Source of the DNA: Oreohelix idahoensis
Lineage: Eukaryota; Mollusca; Gastropoda; Stylommatophora; Oreohelicidae
Direction of reading: 5' to 3'
Assembly (NCBI GenBank): GCA_024509875.1
Contig: JAMPIV010009927.1
Coordinates: 141,001-205,000 of the forward strand
Length of the DNA stretch: 64,000 bases
Shown here piece by piece: positions 33,216 through 43,162 of the stretch. Both the position numbers and the translations under genes were made by a program. The notes beneath the pieces are model-generated. The model was not told where the DNA came from, did not search any database, and worked only from the letters and a program-made list of their open reading frames with translations. Position 1 is the first letter of the stretch, and the number at the start of each line of letters is the position of its first letter.

Positions 33216-34720
33216 ATGCCACCAATGACCAGGTCGCAGTCCGGAGAGGGGAAAGTGTGGATCAAGCCAGCTGAAAAGGGTAGAACACCAAACCCGGCAG
33301 AAAAGAAAAATTAAAACTGCAGTAAGCAGAAACAACAAAAACGAAGACGCAGGAACCTGAACAGTAAACAAACAGACAGGACACAGGAACGAGGACAACC
33401 ATGAAACCACAAGCAAAAACAGTCCGGAAACCAGAGGAGGAGAAAACAAAGAAACCAAAAACAGAATCAAAATAACACAGATAGCTGGAACAGAAGCCAC
33501 ACTGAGATCTCTCCCGGATGACAAAATCCTGGTCATTCTGGAAGTAATAATAGGAAAAAAATATATTGACAAAATGCAAAAACATAAAAATAGAGTAACA
33601 ATCACGGTAAACAACACAGAAAAGGGCAAGGCACTACTACAGGAATTAAAGAGTAACCCAAAAGAAGTGCAACTCGCAAATGGGATAAAGGTACAGATCG
33701 AGTTGATCAAGCAGACCCGAAGATTCGTCATCAAAGGGGTCGACTCAAACCTAACAGAAGAGGAGATCCACACTAACATACGAAAGAAAACCCACAAACA
33801 AAGATAGAAAAAGTAGAAAGAATAAAAACCAAAGAGCAAAAGAATACTACAGTGGTAGTGCTAAATATAAAGGGCACAGAAATACCCAAGCAGGTCAAAC
33901 TCCGCCAGAGAGCCAAAATGACAGAGGTATTCATACCTAGCATTATACAATGCACAAACTGTCAAGGCTTTAGCCATACGCAACATGTGTGTAAAAGAGC
34001 GACTAGGTGCAGTTTCTGTGCGGGAGCACACAGACACGCAGACTGTACAATGGCTAAGGAGGATAAAGATTATAAACGAGAAAACAAAAACAGAAAATGT
34101 GCAAACTGCCAGGGTAGCCACAGTGCCAGGTATCAAGGGTGCCCAATCTATCAAGAGACAAAACACATATTAAAAGAATCACTAGAAACAAACAAACCAT
34201 TCTGACAAATAAAAGAAAGACGGAAAACAAACAACCATCTTCAAAACTCTCAAGAAAGTATCATTAAGAAACAAGTAAAACAAATAACCAGTGAAGTGAA
34301 AGACACAAAGGAAAAAATCCAGAAAGGAGATAAAATTAAAACAGTCATAAACAGTAAAGAAGATGACAACACAGAAGAGACAGAACATAACCTCATCCAA
34401 GCCAGACAGGTACTAGAAGAAATAAAAACAGCACAAAAGGAAATAGAGAGTGACCTCAAAAAAATAGCAGAGATAAAAGAAGCTAATGAAGAAATCCTTT
34501 AAAAAATAGAGAGAGAAAGAGCTATTTTGTCAGACGAAAAAAGACAAGAGAATAAAATGATTAAAAACCAGGACAACAAAGAAAATGTGGAAGAAAAAAA
34601 TTAAGGAAACAGTGGAACTACTCCTACCATACCTCGTAGAAAGAGTTCGGAGTAAAATGGTTACTTGGAATGATGAGTTTGTGGAGAACATGAGAGATAG
34701 TGAGCAAAACCAAAAAAAGT
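33216..34720 (+). pseudogene. LINE2 ORF1 with CCHC zinc knuckles (inverted segment)
   Basis: Starts at ATG 33216 (MPPMTRSQSG) but is broken by several frameshifts: segments at 33216-33314, 33574-33807, 33852-34205 and 34296-34502. The middle has an RRM-like stretch ending QTRRFVIKGVDSNLTEEEI. The 33852 segment holds three cysteine/histidine knuckles, CTNCQGFSHTQHVC, CSFCAGAHRHADC and CANCQGSHSARYQGC, typical of Jockey/I-group ORF1 nucleocapsid-like proteins. The last segment is a Lys/Glu-rich coiled coil. ORF1 binds LINE RNA and acts as a chaperone. It is in the opposite orientation to the rest of LINE2 because of the 5' inversion. Long minus-strand frames here are shadows. Confidence 0.8.
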
Positions 34721-34778
34721 AGATCCCTTATCAAAGAACCTAATAAAAACAATAACATAACTAAGCTAACCATACTTA

Positions 34779-34842
34779 ATGGGGATCAAAGACTCTAGAG
34801 CTATCAAAGTAGTTCAGTGGAACTGTAGGGGTGCCAGGAAGA
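34779..34842 (+). pseudogene. LINE2 ORF2, first codons only
   Basis: ATG at 34779 followed by IKVVQWNCRGARK, the opening of an AP-type endonuclease, whose QWN motif is the first catalytic motif. It stops at the target duplication (34843). The next part of the same domain starts at about 32790 on the other strand with EVRLMSLMGQYKEAK, so the two pieces abut in the original protein with little or no loss. Confidence 0.85.
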
Positions 34843-34855
34843 TGAATGAAGTCAA
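34843..34855. repeat. LINE2 target-site duplication, right copy
   Basis: TGAATGAAGTCAA, identical to 19644-19656. LTR sequence continues directly after it, in register with the left LTR half. Confidence 0.85.
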
Positions 34856-34925
34856 GTTTAAACTACGGGGTAGATATATGAAACAGACAAAGGATCCCAC
34901 GCTATTACGAAAACCCGAAATAGCG

Positions 34926-34965
<40 letters not shown>

Positions 34966-35394
34966 CACTTCACATTAACGTAGACGCTGGCCGTAACTGC
35001 CAAGACGCGTCTTCACACCTACTACGACATGTCTCATTTCTGAGCGATGCAGGTTGGCGCCTTCCACACCTCACGCCGAGAAACTTGCCGAAGAAAAACT
35101 CGTGTCAGATGAAAATGTAGACAAATGTCTGCTCTCTATGTCTGTCGAGAACGAATTATCACACTATTTCGTTCTCATCCAGGGACTGCCGTCTTACGCA
35201 ATAAAATGCGTTACTAGTATGAGAAAAGAAATGGCAAAAGTCAGAATGGGAAAGTTATATTTTGTTGCAAACGAACGAATGCGAAAAACAGGAAAAGGAT
35301 AAAAGAGCGATAATAAAGTAGAAGACACGGGTAGAAAAAGAAAAGAATATAGAAAATGTATTGATCATAAATCTCTATGCGACACCCACAAGTG
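34856..35394 (-). repeat. E1 5' LTR, outer part
   Basis: Continues the LTR interrupted at 19656 and ends in element sense at TGTCGC (35394). It contains a (CT)n microsatellite at 34930-34962. The last 364 bp match the E1 3' LTR remnant. CCCAC follows outside. The plus-strand 82-codon frame at 35054-35302 is antisense LTR sequence. Confidence 0.85.
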
Positions 35395-35577
35395 TGAAAA
35401 CTATTGAAGACCTGACTCAGTACAATGTCCTATCAAACACAATTAGAACATTACACTAAATACCTTAATGTAACTGAAAATTAGGCTGAACAAGGTAGAC
35501 AAAAATGATAGCTGAACGGAGGCAAATGGAGATCATCTGATGCTAGTCCGCGTTCCTCTCATTTCCTTAACAAATGA
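35395..35577. other. E1 right flank, no gene recognised
   Basis: Short A+T-rich stretch between the end of E1 and an RTE LINE tail. Nothing identifiable; it may be the eroded 5' part of that LINE fragment. Confidence 0.4.
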
Positions 35578-35700
35578 GAGAGATGGGCAGGAAAGAGTCT
35601 ATCAGAATGCACCATCAAGATAAGAGACAATAGACATTGAAGATGCATTTGAGACGACTTTCGATGTGGAGATAGCAGCTGTTGATGATGATGAATATTT
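35578..35700 (+). pseudogene. RTE LINE 3' end with GAT-repeat tail
   Basis: Closely resembles the end of LINE4 (48061-48175): both contain GGCAGGAAAGAGTCTAT-type sequence, a degraded C-terminal coding stretch and a GATGATGATGA tail. It is 5'-truncated to about 120 bp and has stop codons. Confidence 0.75.
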
Positions 35701-35766
35701 TTCCAACACTGGGGAATTACCAGAGCAGCAACAATGTTTTTGATTTAAGGCTAGTATCAAGTGTAA

Positions 35767-36017
35767 GTCGGCGTCTGTGGCCTAATGGATATGAACGCAG
35801 TTTCATAATCCAGATATACCAGGTTCGAAACCTGCTGCAGGCGGTTTGGAAGCAAATCGCTTTGTGTGGATTTTTAACAATGGTTTAAGCGCCGTACCGT
35901 TCAGAAAGCAATGGCAAACTACTGAATGAAAAAATTGCCTAGAAAAATCACAAACAGCCAATAAAAGCTGGGGTTGATTGCCACGTCCTGTAAAGGATAA
36001 GCAACTAACTTTTTTTT
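35767..36017 (+). mobile_element. tRNA-Arg-like SINE with target duplications
   Basis: A 251-bp insertion flanked by ATCAAGTGTAA (35756-35766 and 36018-36028). The head has a Pol III A box in GTGGCCTAATGGAT (35777-35790), as in tRNA-Arg genes, and a B box GGTTCGAAACC at 35822-35832. The body has GGCAAACTACTGAATGAA...TTGCCTAGAAAAATC, and the end is a T-rich tail. It encodes no protein and depends on a LINE for movement. The intact ends and duplication indicate a full-length copy. The SINE family is not identified. Confidence 0.85.
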
Positions 36018-36238
36018 ATCAAGTGTAAATATTATTAAGCTGATCAATAACGTAATGGCGTAATAGCCCAATTTAAAAGCCACATGAGGAATGCGTTTGC
36101 AAACACAATAGGGAACAATACTAAAATACGTCCTTTCGGAACGATGTCTACATGAGAAAGGCCACGAACGTTAATCGTTTAGTAACAAGTGCGGATGATT
36201 GCTAACGTCACAAAGAGACACTGCACCATTCAATGGTA

Positions 36239-36995
36239 AATTAATATGAAACAAATATAAAGGTATGTTATCAGGCACTCGCAGGAAATAAAGAAGTAGA
36301 ACACCAGACAACAGAAAAACAACAGACATGAGTGGCTTACCCAGGATTTGAACACTGGACCTTCCGTGCGACAACCCCGCCTAGCCATGCAAGCGAATCA
36401 CACTATCCGCTCTGCCATCTACGCATCATCAAAAAATGATGTTTCAATGGCAGGTCAATAGTGCGAACCACAATACACGACACCAGAAGTCCTCCATGGG
36501 CAGTTCAGCCTATTAATGACGCAATCACTTCTGTTGTATTTCTATCAAGCAGTATAGGCCGAATCCAACAAGACCCTTAGGACCTTAATACTGGACACAG
36601 TATTAAGGTCCTAAGGGTCTTGTTGGATTCGGCCTATACTGTTTGATAGAAATACAACAGAAGTGATTGCGTCATTAATAGGCTGAACTGCCCATGGAGG
36701 ACTTCTGGTGTCGTGTATTGTGGTTCGCACTATTGACCTGCCATTGAAACATCATTTTTTGATGATGCGTAGATGGCAGAGCGGATAGTGTGATTCGCTT
36801 GCATGGCTAGGCGGAGTTGTCGCACGGAAGGTCCAGTGTTCAAATCCTGGGTAAGCCACTCATGTCTGTTGTTTTTCTGTTGTCTGGTGTTCTACTTCTT
36901 TATTTCCTGCGAGTGCCTGATAACATACCTTTATATTTGTTTCATATTAATTTACTGTTTACAGGCCTCAGGTTTCCCTCCCTTATTTGTAATAA
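36239..36995. repeat. Near-perfect palindrome with tRNA-like core, flanked by 14-bp repeats
   Basis: Arms 36236-36592 and 36599-36955 (357 bp each) are near-perfect inverted copies around a 6-bp spacer, GGACAC. The right arm contains a tRNA-like segment: A box TGGCAGAGCGG at about 36774 and a B-box-like TGTTCAAATCC at about 36837. The left arm holds the same on the other strand. ACCATTCAATGGTA at 36225-36238 recurs at 36996-37009 and would be a target-site duplication. It may be a head-to-head SINE dimer or foldback element. The transcript would form a very long hairpin. Confidence 0.8.
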
Positions 36996-37009
36996 ACCAT
37001 TCAATGGTA

Positions 37010-37308
37010 GTGCGTTATCGTCTCAAATAAAAATCATTAATACAGAGTAAAAATGCGCTCAAATAAATCTCTGAAAGTATAAGCATTTGCCTGAGAGCAT
37101 AAACATATCTTAACAGGCATATTGGGAATATTATGTTTGGCCCATATTTTCTTGACCATTGGCACACTATGGGTGATGTGGTCAGCAACATGCCGGCCGC
37201 CTTCGCCTTCCCAGAGTTGCTCTGGTGCCCAATTCATGACGCTGGGTCAATCCCGGAGCCGTTTGTGGTCTATCCCTTTCTTTCGTCCAAAAAAGTCTTA
37301 GTTCCACC
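37010..37308. other. No gene recognised
   Basis: Lies downstream (in minus-strand sense) of an RTE C-terminal fragment and may be its 3' UTR. Nothing else identifiable. Confidence 0.4.
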
Positions 37309-37880
37309 TCATCTCAACCCGTAACCCGTCATGGGTCGTAGGGGTGCCATGGTGGAAGCATCGGCAGATAGGTTCCTCCACTGCTCTCTATCCTCAGCAA
37401 TGCGAACAAGTGTGGAAAAATCGTGTCCTGCCCATTCTTTGATGTTATCAGCCCAGGATTTTCTTTTCCTTCCTCTTCTCCGTTTACCTTCGACTGTTCC
37501 CTGGAGGATCGTTTTCGAAAGGGAGTCATGACGAGTTACATGCCCAAACCAGGCAAGCTTCCGACGTTTCACTGCTGACAAAAGTGGTTCTTGGTGGCCT
37601 GCATATGTGTTTATTTTCTCTCTAACATAGACATTTGTTTTGTGCTCTTTATAGCAAATGCGCAAAATTCTTCTATAACATTTATACTCGAAAGCCTGAA
37701 TCCTACGCTCTGTATCTGCAGTGAGTGTCCATCCCTCACACCCATACAAGAGAATAGATAATACAAGTGATTTGTTTAATTTGATCTTCACAGGAAAACT
37801 GATGTTACTTTTCCAGATCACATTCAGCCTTGTCATGACAGCTGAGGCCATCTCAAGTCTTGTCTCGATTTCTTTACTTG
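37309..37880 (-). pseudogene. RTE LINE RT C-terminal fragment
   Basis: A 180-codon frame (37851-37309) with the post-RT region of RTE-type LINEs: VLSILLYGCEGWTL, ERRIQAFEYKCYRRILRI, KLAWFGHVTRHDSLSKTIL and VEGKRRRGRKRKSW. It is the same subfamily as LINE3 (43163-43829), with which it shares most residues, including PWHPYDP sequence in a second frame. RT palm, fingers and endonuclease are missing, so it is a 5'-truncated copy. Confidence 0.85.
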
Positions 37881-38246
37881 ATGGTAAGATCTTGAGCTGA
37901 TGTCATCATCATCATGTGACGTATTCTTTCCAGAACGTTGTCACCATTACAGCTGCTCTGAACGCATCACGATTCTGGGCAAGTCGACCTGCATCAGCCA
38001 AAGACAAGTTCAGATTAGCCATTATGGATTTCTTGGCATTGTACATCCAGTAGTTTGCCATTGCTTTCTGGATGGTTCTGGCCGCTTACCATTACAGTCC
38101 ATGGTGCGCCCTCAGCCCGATACCAGGCCTTTCCAACTCCTGCCCTAGAAGCCGTTGTCAAAATATTATTGATCATCCGCCCGTTCGGCCAACAGTTGTG
38201 TGTACTGTTTAAGGGGGACCTCCCTTTTTCAATTTGCTCACGTAGT
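37881..38246. other. No gene recognised
   Basis: Possibly the upstream continuation of the RTE fragment or another LINE 5' region, but no motif survives. A CATCATCATCATG run (complement of a GAT tail) near 37900 hints at another element end. Confidence 0.35.
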
Positions 38247-38430
38247 TCTGCCGGCCAGTCAAAGCCGTTGCCCGGGGGGTGGCGCTGCCGTACACAAGCA
38301 GACTCGAGGAGCCATACGTGAGCTGAACTGGAGTGGGGGAACCAAATAGGATCCAGGCCATCCTCAAAAAGAGGAAGTGACTGCCTCTCACCGTGAGGTA
38401 CTATCCCTTACACACTCCAGCCCTACCCCC
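38247..38430. repeat. Dispersed 180-bp repeat, copy 1
   Basis: Similar along its length to 45937-46115. Shared blocks include GTTGCCCGG, CACAAGC, CGAGGAGC, AACCAAATAGGATCC and CTCTCACCGTGAGGT. Family unknown. Copy 2 lies between two RTE LINEs and copy 1 near an RTE fragment, so it may be an RTE 5' region or an independent non-autonomous element. Confidence 0.6.
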
Positions 38431-41400
38431 CGAGCTGATGTCACAGGAACATTTTGCTTAAGTTTGTTGAAGGCATATGCTCCTGAAGTGATCAGACTGG
38501 GAAAGTTAAGGGTAGGGGCTACAGATCATTTTAAGTCAAAACAGCACAAAATGAAATTTTGGATTTGTCCATATTCCTCTGAATCTAAATATGTAAAAAC
38601 CATTTGTCAGAACACATTCTAAGCAGGTATTTTTTGATTTGTTAAATTGTATTTTCTTCAGAAAGTGTGCTTTTCCAGGTGAAGAAAATCTAGATTTTCT
38701 CAGGATCTTATTATATGATATAAATATTCTTTTAACTCGCACATTTTTTAGTCCATCAGTATGAGATTTTGCACAAATATTTTCCATAGGATAATCCGGT
38801 TTTTCATACCTTATCAAAATTTTGATTTATTTCCAATAATTTTGTAAAATATTGAAGAAAAAAAAAGTTACAATTTTTAGATACAAACTTTAAAGTTCTA
38901 TATCTCAGAATCTACTAAAGTTATCAAAAAGCCAAGCTGATAAAAGTTTTAAGATATAATGGTAAACATTCTGATTAAATTTGGTTGTGATAACTTAATA
39001 CTTATAAAAGCCTTATGGGTCGTCCACATATAAAGTCACGCAATATTTGCCATTTTAACATCCCCTTCCCCTCCCCCGGTCACAAAATAAACAGACCCCC
39101 CTCTCCCCTTTGTGAAACGTCACAAATCTCTTAATTCTCCCCCTCCTCCCCACCCCCCTTGTGAAAGGAATAGTGTTTAATTCAGGGCTGTTTAGCCGAG
39201 TCCGGAGCTGGAGCGTGGAGCAGCATATTTTTGACCGGTACTAGAGCGAAGCCGGAGCACAGGAAACCTTGCCTTCTCCACTGCTCCAGTTTTATTTATT
39301 TTATTTTCAATCCAAAATGAATGAAATTATGATAACGTATAAAAAAGAAAAAACACATTTAATGTTTGTTTTATTCGAAACCCGAATTTAGCCAGTACAT
39401 TAACGAGGTTAATTGAAGAGTCTTAAAAGACTAGCAAAAAGCCTCATATTACCAAATGGGGAAAAGGGTAATAAAATGGAATATAATACATAATAGGTAT
39501 GTCACTACTACGTCAATCATAAACGTTATAGGCAAAAAATACTTGAGCAAAGAATAAGTCTCATTGTTTAATAACGGTTGGGACCCAAAGATGCAGCAAT
39601 ACAGAATGCAGTCAGCGACCCATAGCTAGACTGCTGGCGTCAGGGTCAACGAATCAGAGCTGACCAAGACCCTACTCCACCTCCACGTGGTGGTCCTGGA
39701 AACAGGCTGCATCACTGCAGTCTGGCTGAGAGAGTAGGGATTGTAGTGGTTTTTGATGTTATTGTATGGTTGTTATGTTACTTAGTGTACTGTATGAGGT
39801 CAGCTGTGAAGGCTCCTGAGATAAAAGTTTATGTGAATTACAGAAGGCCTTTCTGCTACCACTTACGACCTCAAACAGACTTATTAGACTATTATGAATG
39901 TTAGCTACGTTAAAAGTCTAGGGTACTGAAATGTAATGTGTAGTTAATATAATATACAGACACACACATGTAATCAATAAGTCTAATAATAATAATAATT
40001 TCTACAATACACTGAACTAACTCTGGCTGTTATAGTTTAAGTTTTAAAATCTTTTAAATTTATTAGTTCTGAACCAATTTTTTATTTGGTCAGAACATAT
40101 GAAATGAAATGGATTTATCAATGAAATGCATATATATATATATATATGGCATAAAATCAAATGGAATTTGTGTGCATAAGTATATTATAAGAATGGTTAA
40201 TATTACTATTATCTATAATGTCTTTGGGAGAACTAGCACTGGATGTTTCGTTGGGGTGGCGTCATCACTCCCAATCTGTGACTACCAAAATCATTGTCCA
40301 TTGACTTATGGACTGAAGTTAAATGTTATATTTCTCAAGAGTTAATTCTTTATTTGATGGTGGAATAGTTGTGAATCTCCAGCAGGCCAGGTTTTCACTT
40401 ATCTCGCCTGTGACGATCTGGTATAGGATTATTGTGGCCCACTCCTCTCCGTAGCTGGAGTAATATGTTAGGCTGCACAGGCACCAATGTTAGGCGGCAC
40501 AGACATCCGCATGTGTACTCTTACAAAAGCATTAGGCACAACTTTAGTGCCAAAACAGAAACTTCTGAAACAAAATTTGTGCCATGTGTCAGTACTCTAT
40601 CTACTGCGCCACTCTTATACACAACACCACACAACAACATTACACAGACTGGGTCAGATCTCTCTGACCAACATAGCACATCTTACCCAGTTGTTTTCAA
40701 ATAGTACCAGTTCCCCAAGACTGCATTGCATCTGAGATATATTCAATAGTTTCCTCTTTCATTCAATAAGATGGGTGATATGTTCCCACTGATCTCAATA
40801 ATAGATCCGCCTTCCATAGTCTTAGATTTCCATATATTATTTGTTTGTCTCTAGGCCCTGGGCTGCGGCTGGGGACCTAGAGCAAGCACTTACTTGTCGT
40901 AATCATTTTTCATGATATGGCAGTATCAATCACTCAAAATATTAAAATAAACAAGATAAATGCTTTTATCCCTACCACAATTCAGAAGTGAGAACACAGT
41001 TACTTAATACTAGCAAAACTCAGCTGAGCTGCTGGCTAGAGTATGGCGTCCCACTGAATTTTATGTATTATTTCCTGGAAAACACCACTAGCAGTTAAGA
41101 ACTGTGTTACAGGACAGACTTCTATCGAATGGCAAAAATGTGCGTCTCTATCCCGCTAATATAAAAATGCGTTGGCCAATCAGATCGGAAGACTAAGCTT
41201 TTCAATTTAAATTTTGAAAATAAAGTCAAACGTACATCTCAATTTTTCAAATGTACGTCGGTCACATTTTGGCTTTTCCCCAATTTCACTTGTTGTTTTG
41301 GACTAACTACATGTAAAACTGCACAAACCTGCCTCCTAAGTTATTTTTAGCCACTATCTACCGACTTTGCCACGCTAGTTTATTGCAGTTTGATTTTTGC

Positions 41401-42049
41401 ATTTTTCTGTCTCAAGGACGCAAAAATGTAACTTTAGTGAAGTATGCACAAAAAACTGTTCTCTAATCTGATAGGAACAATACGGTCTTTCGTCAATATC
41501 TTCCGTGTTATCAGTCCGTCTGTATAATTAAAAATATATTATTTGTCAGCTTAAGATGGGCTATCAAACTAGTTATGTTTTATTTTCATAACTTTATTAT
41601 TAAAGAAAAACCTACTTTTCTTAAGGTTAGTTTTTTTTTGAAATTTGTTTTGAACCTTTGGGTATGGCATTTGCCGCTATATTCGAACAAAACAACCAAG
41701 TACGGTAAAACGTCTAAGATACGACTGTTTCTAACAAGAGCTAAGGTCTTTTTCTGTCCATTTCATTACATTGTGTTAACTAGTGGCGTGGTTTTTTTTC
41801 TTTAAACTACAAATTGCGTCTTTTTGCCTTTTTAGATTCAAACACGTGTTCAGACCGTCATAATGATTTTTATCTCCGTTTCCCTCCCGTCTAAAAGGGT
41901 ACCGTTTCGTCTGCATGTCTAACTAGTTAGTTTCAATGGCGGTAGGAAACGCGGGCATAGGCGAGCATGTATCCTAGTATCTTACGCATTATTTTATCCC
42001 TACCTGTTATCTTTATAATTGGAGATATTTTAACGTTGTATCACGGTAA
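38431..42049. other. Long stretch without a recognisable gene
   Basis: Mostly A+T-rich non-coding DNA. It includes possible DNA-transposon ends (39005-39310), an (AT) run at 40129-40147 and many short frames with no similarity I can place. A tRNA-like string on the minus strand near 40588-40610 (GTGGCGCAGTAGATAGAGTA in that sense) could be an eroded SINE head. Confidence 0.5.
39005..39310. repeat. Possible eroded DNA-transposon ends
   Basis: Two adjoining pieces look like cut-and-paste transposon termini: GGGTCGTCCACATATAAAGT with following C-rich, TTTGTGAAACGTCAC-type sequence (39016-39170), and CAGGGCTGTTTAGCCGAGTC at 39183, reminiscent of hAT ends. No transposase, paired inverted repeat or target duplication was found. 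The assignment is from general resemblance only. Confidence 0.25.
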
Positions 42050-42212
42050 ATTCATCACAGGGATCGAAGAGGGAAGGCAAACCCGGTCCCAAAAAATGCC
42101 GTGCTGAAGTCGGATGTGTCGGCCGAAAGTGGCAGATATCGCAGCTCCGGTATAAACGGACACAACGCACCAACGTCCTTTTCAGGACGAACGAGGAAGA
42201 AGAAGAAGAAGT
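42050..42212 (+). pseudogene. LINE 3' end with GAA-repeat tail
   Basis: About 145 bp of degraded C-terminal/3' UTR sequence running into (GAA)5-6 at 42195-42212. The layout resembles the tails of LINE1 and of the fragment at 51378. No intact frame; strand inferred from the tail. Confidence 0.5.
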
Positions 42213-42224
42213 TTAATAACGGTT

Positions 42225-43140
42225 GAGTGGGGCCCAATTTGGATTCAGGGAAGGAATGGGATGTACTGATGCTTTATTCACCTTATGACGGTTAAGCAAA
42301 AGAACAAATGAATATTAGTCATCTAAACATAGTATAAATAGACTAGGAAAAAGCTTTCGATAGAGAGGATAGAAATAAACATTGGCCAGTTTTAGAAGAC
42401 TGCATAATACAGGGGCAGCTGTAATATACTCCCTACGATATGTGCCATACATGCAACGATGACGAACAACTGAAACATTTGATATACCCACAGAGTCCGA
42501 CAATGTTGTGTGCTATTACCATTATTATTCAACGTTTACATGGACAAAATGACATCAGTAGCAAACACAGAAGACGAAAATGCCGAACGTTAAGAATGCA
42601 ACACACAGAATGAGTTACTTTGTTTGCATACAGACGCACTTAATTCAACATGTGGAAGATACGACACGAAGAACAACAAATCACAGACAGAAACTATGAA
42701 GATTAGCAGATCACCAGACCCACTTACCATACATATCAACAACAGGCTTAAGAAGGTTCCAGTGTTCAAATAGTTAGGAAGATTTTTGACTGAAAACGAA
42801 TGACTTGACAATGAGAATAAAAAGATGTCAAAAAGCCAGTGTAGTGTCTTGCCAACTGTCACCACAACTCAGAACATCAGTTTAGACACTAAACTACAGC
42901 TGATACATAGTATATTCTAATCAGAACTTTGCTATAAGTGTCAAAAAATGGTCCCTGGCCCAAGCACAATAGAGAAACATCAAATCCTGTGAGACGAGAT
43001 GTTTAAGAAAAGCCATTAATGATACCAGGAAAGACAGAATGAGAAATGATGACATCACAAACATTTTAGGAACTATATTCTGCATCAAGTATATAGAGAG
43101 ACAGAAAATTAAGTGGTTTGGCCATCTTATGACAATCATT
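42225..43140 (+). pseudogene. Heavily decayed RTE-like LINE RT
   Basis: Pieces of RT appear in shifting frames: GAQFGFREGMGCTDALF near 42229, a VRQCCVLSPLL-like stretch near 42490, and RQKIKWFGHLM near 43105. It represents RT fingers to C-terminus with many indels. The final 200 bp resemble 60535-60680, showing the same family inserted at least twice. Intact motif FxDD not found. Confidence 0.6.
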
Positions 43141-43162
43141 TTTCATCTCATCCTGTAACCCG

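Larger units (their letters stand above)
19657..34842 (-). mobile_element. LINE2: I/Jockey-group LINE with inverted 5' part, split by E3
   Basis: Flanked by a perfect 13-bp duplication. In minus-strand sense the 3' part (ORF2 from within the endonuclease, RT, RNase H, 3' UTR, A10 tail) occupies about 32790-28804 plus 19737-19657. The 5' part (5' UTR, ORF1, first ORF2 codons) follows at about 32791-34842 in the opposite orientation. Removing E3 gives about 6.1 kb, the size of a complete LINE of this kind. This arrangement is the signature of twin priming during insertion. Coding frames carry several shifts, so it is no longer active. Confidence 0.85.
2536..35394 (-). mobile_element. E1: outer Ty3/Gypsy element (Gmr1-like), split by two LINEs
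   Basis: Reading from 35394 leftwards: 5' LTR (35394-34856, then 19656-17664 once LINE2 is removed), a degenerate tRNA-Pro primer site (17663-17643), a leader (17642-17358, then 6547-6061 once LINE1 is removed), gag, protease, integrase, a polypurine tract and a partial 3' LTR. The two LTR ends match closely over about 360 bp (35031-35394 against 2536-2889). A second full LTR of the same family at 61126-63618 shows that the two halves of the 5' LTR were once contiguous. RT and RNase H are absent. All pol pieces are frameshifted, so it is an old dead copy. The left outer end was not found. Confidence 0.75.

Noticed and set aside
33183..33839. 218-codon minus-strand frame with hydrophobic, membrane-like residues
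   Set aside because: Shadow of LINE2 ORF1 on the other strand; the A-rich sense strand gives Phe/Leu/Ser-rich antisense.
35777..35832. tRNA-Arg gene
   Set aside because: The A and B boxes are those of a SINE head with flanking duplications; the cloverleaf is not complete.
40588..40610. Minus-strand tRNA-like string
   Set aside because: Only an A-box-like part; no B box, no duplication, so left as a note and not a feature.
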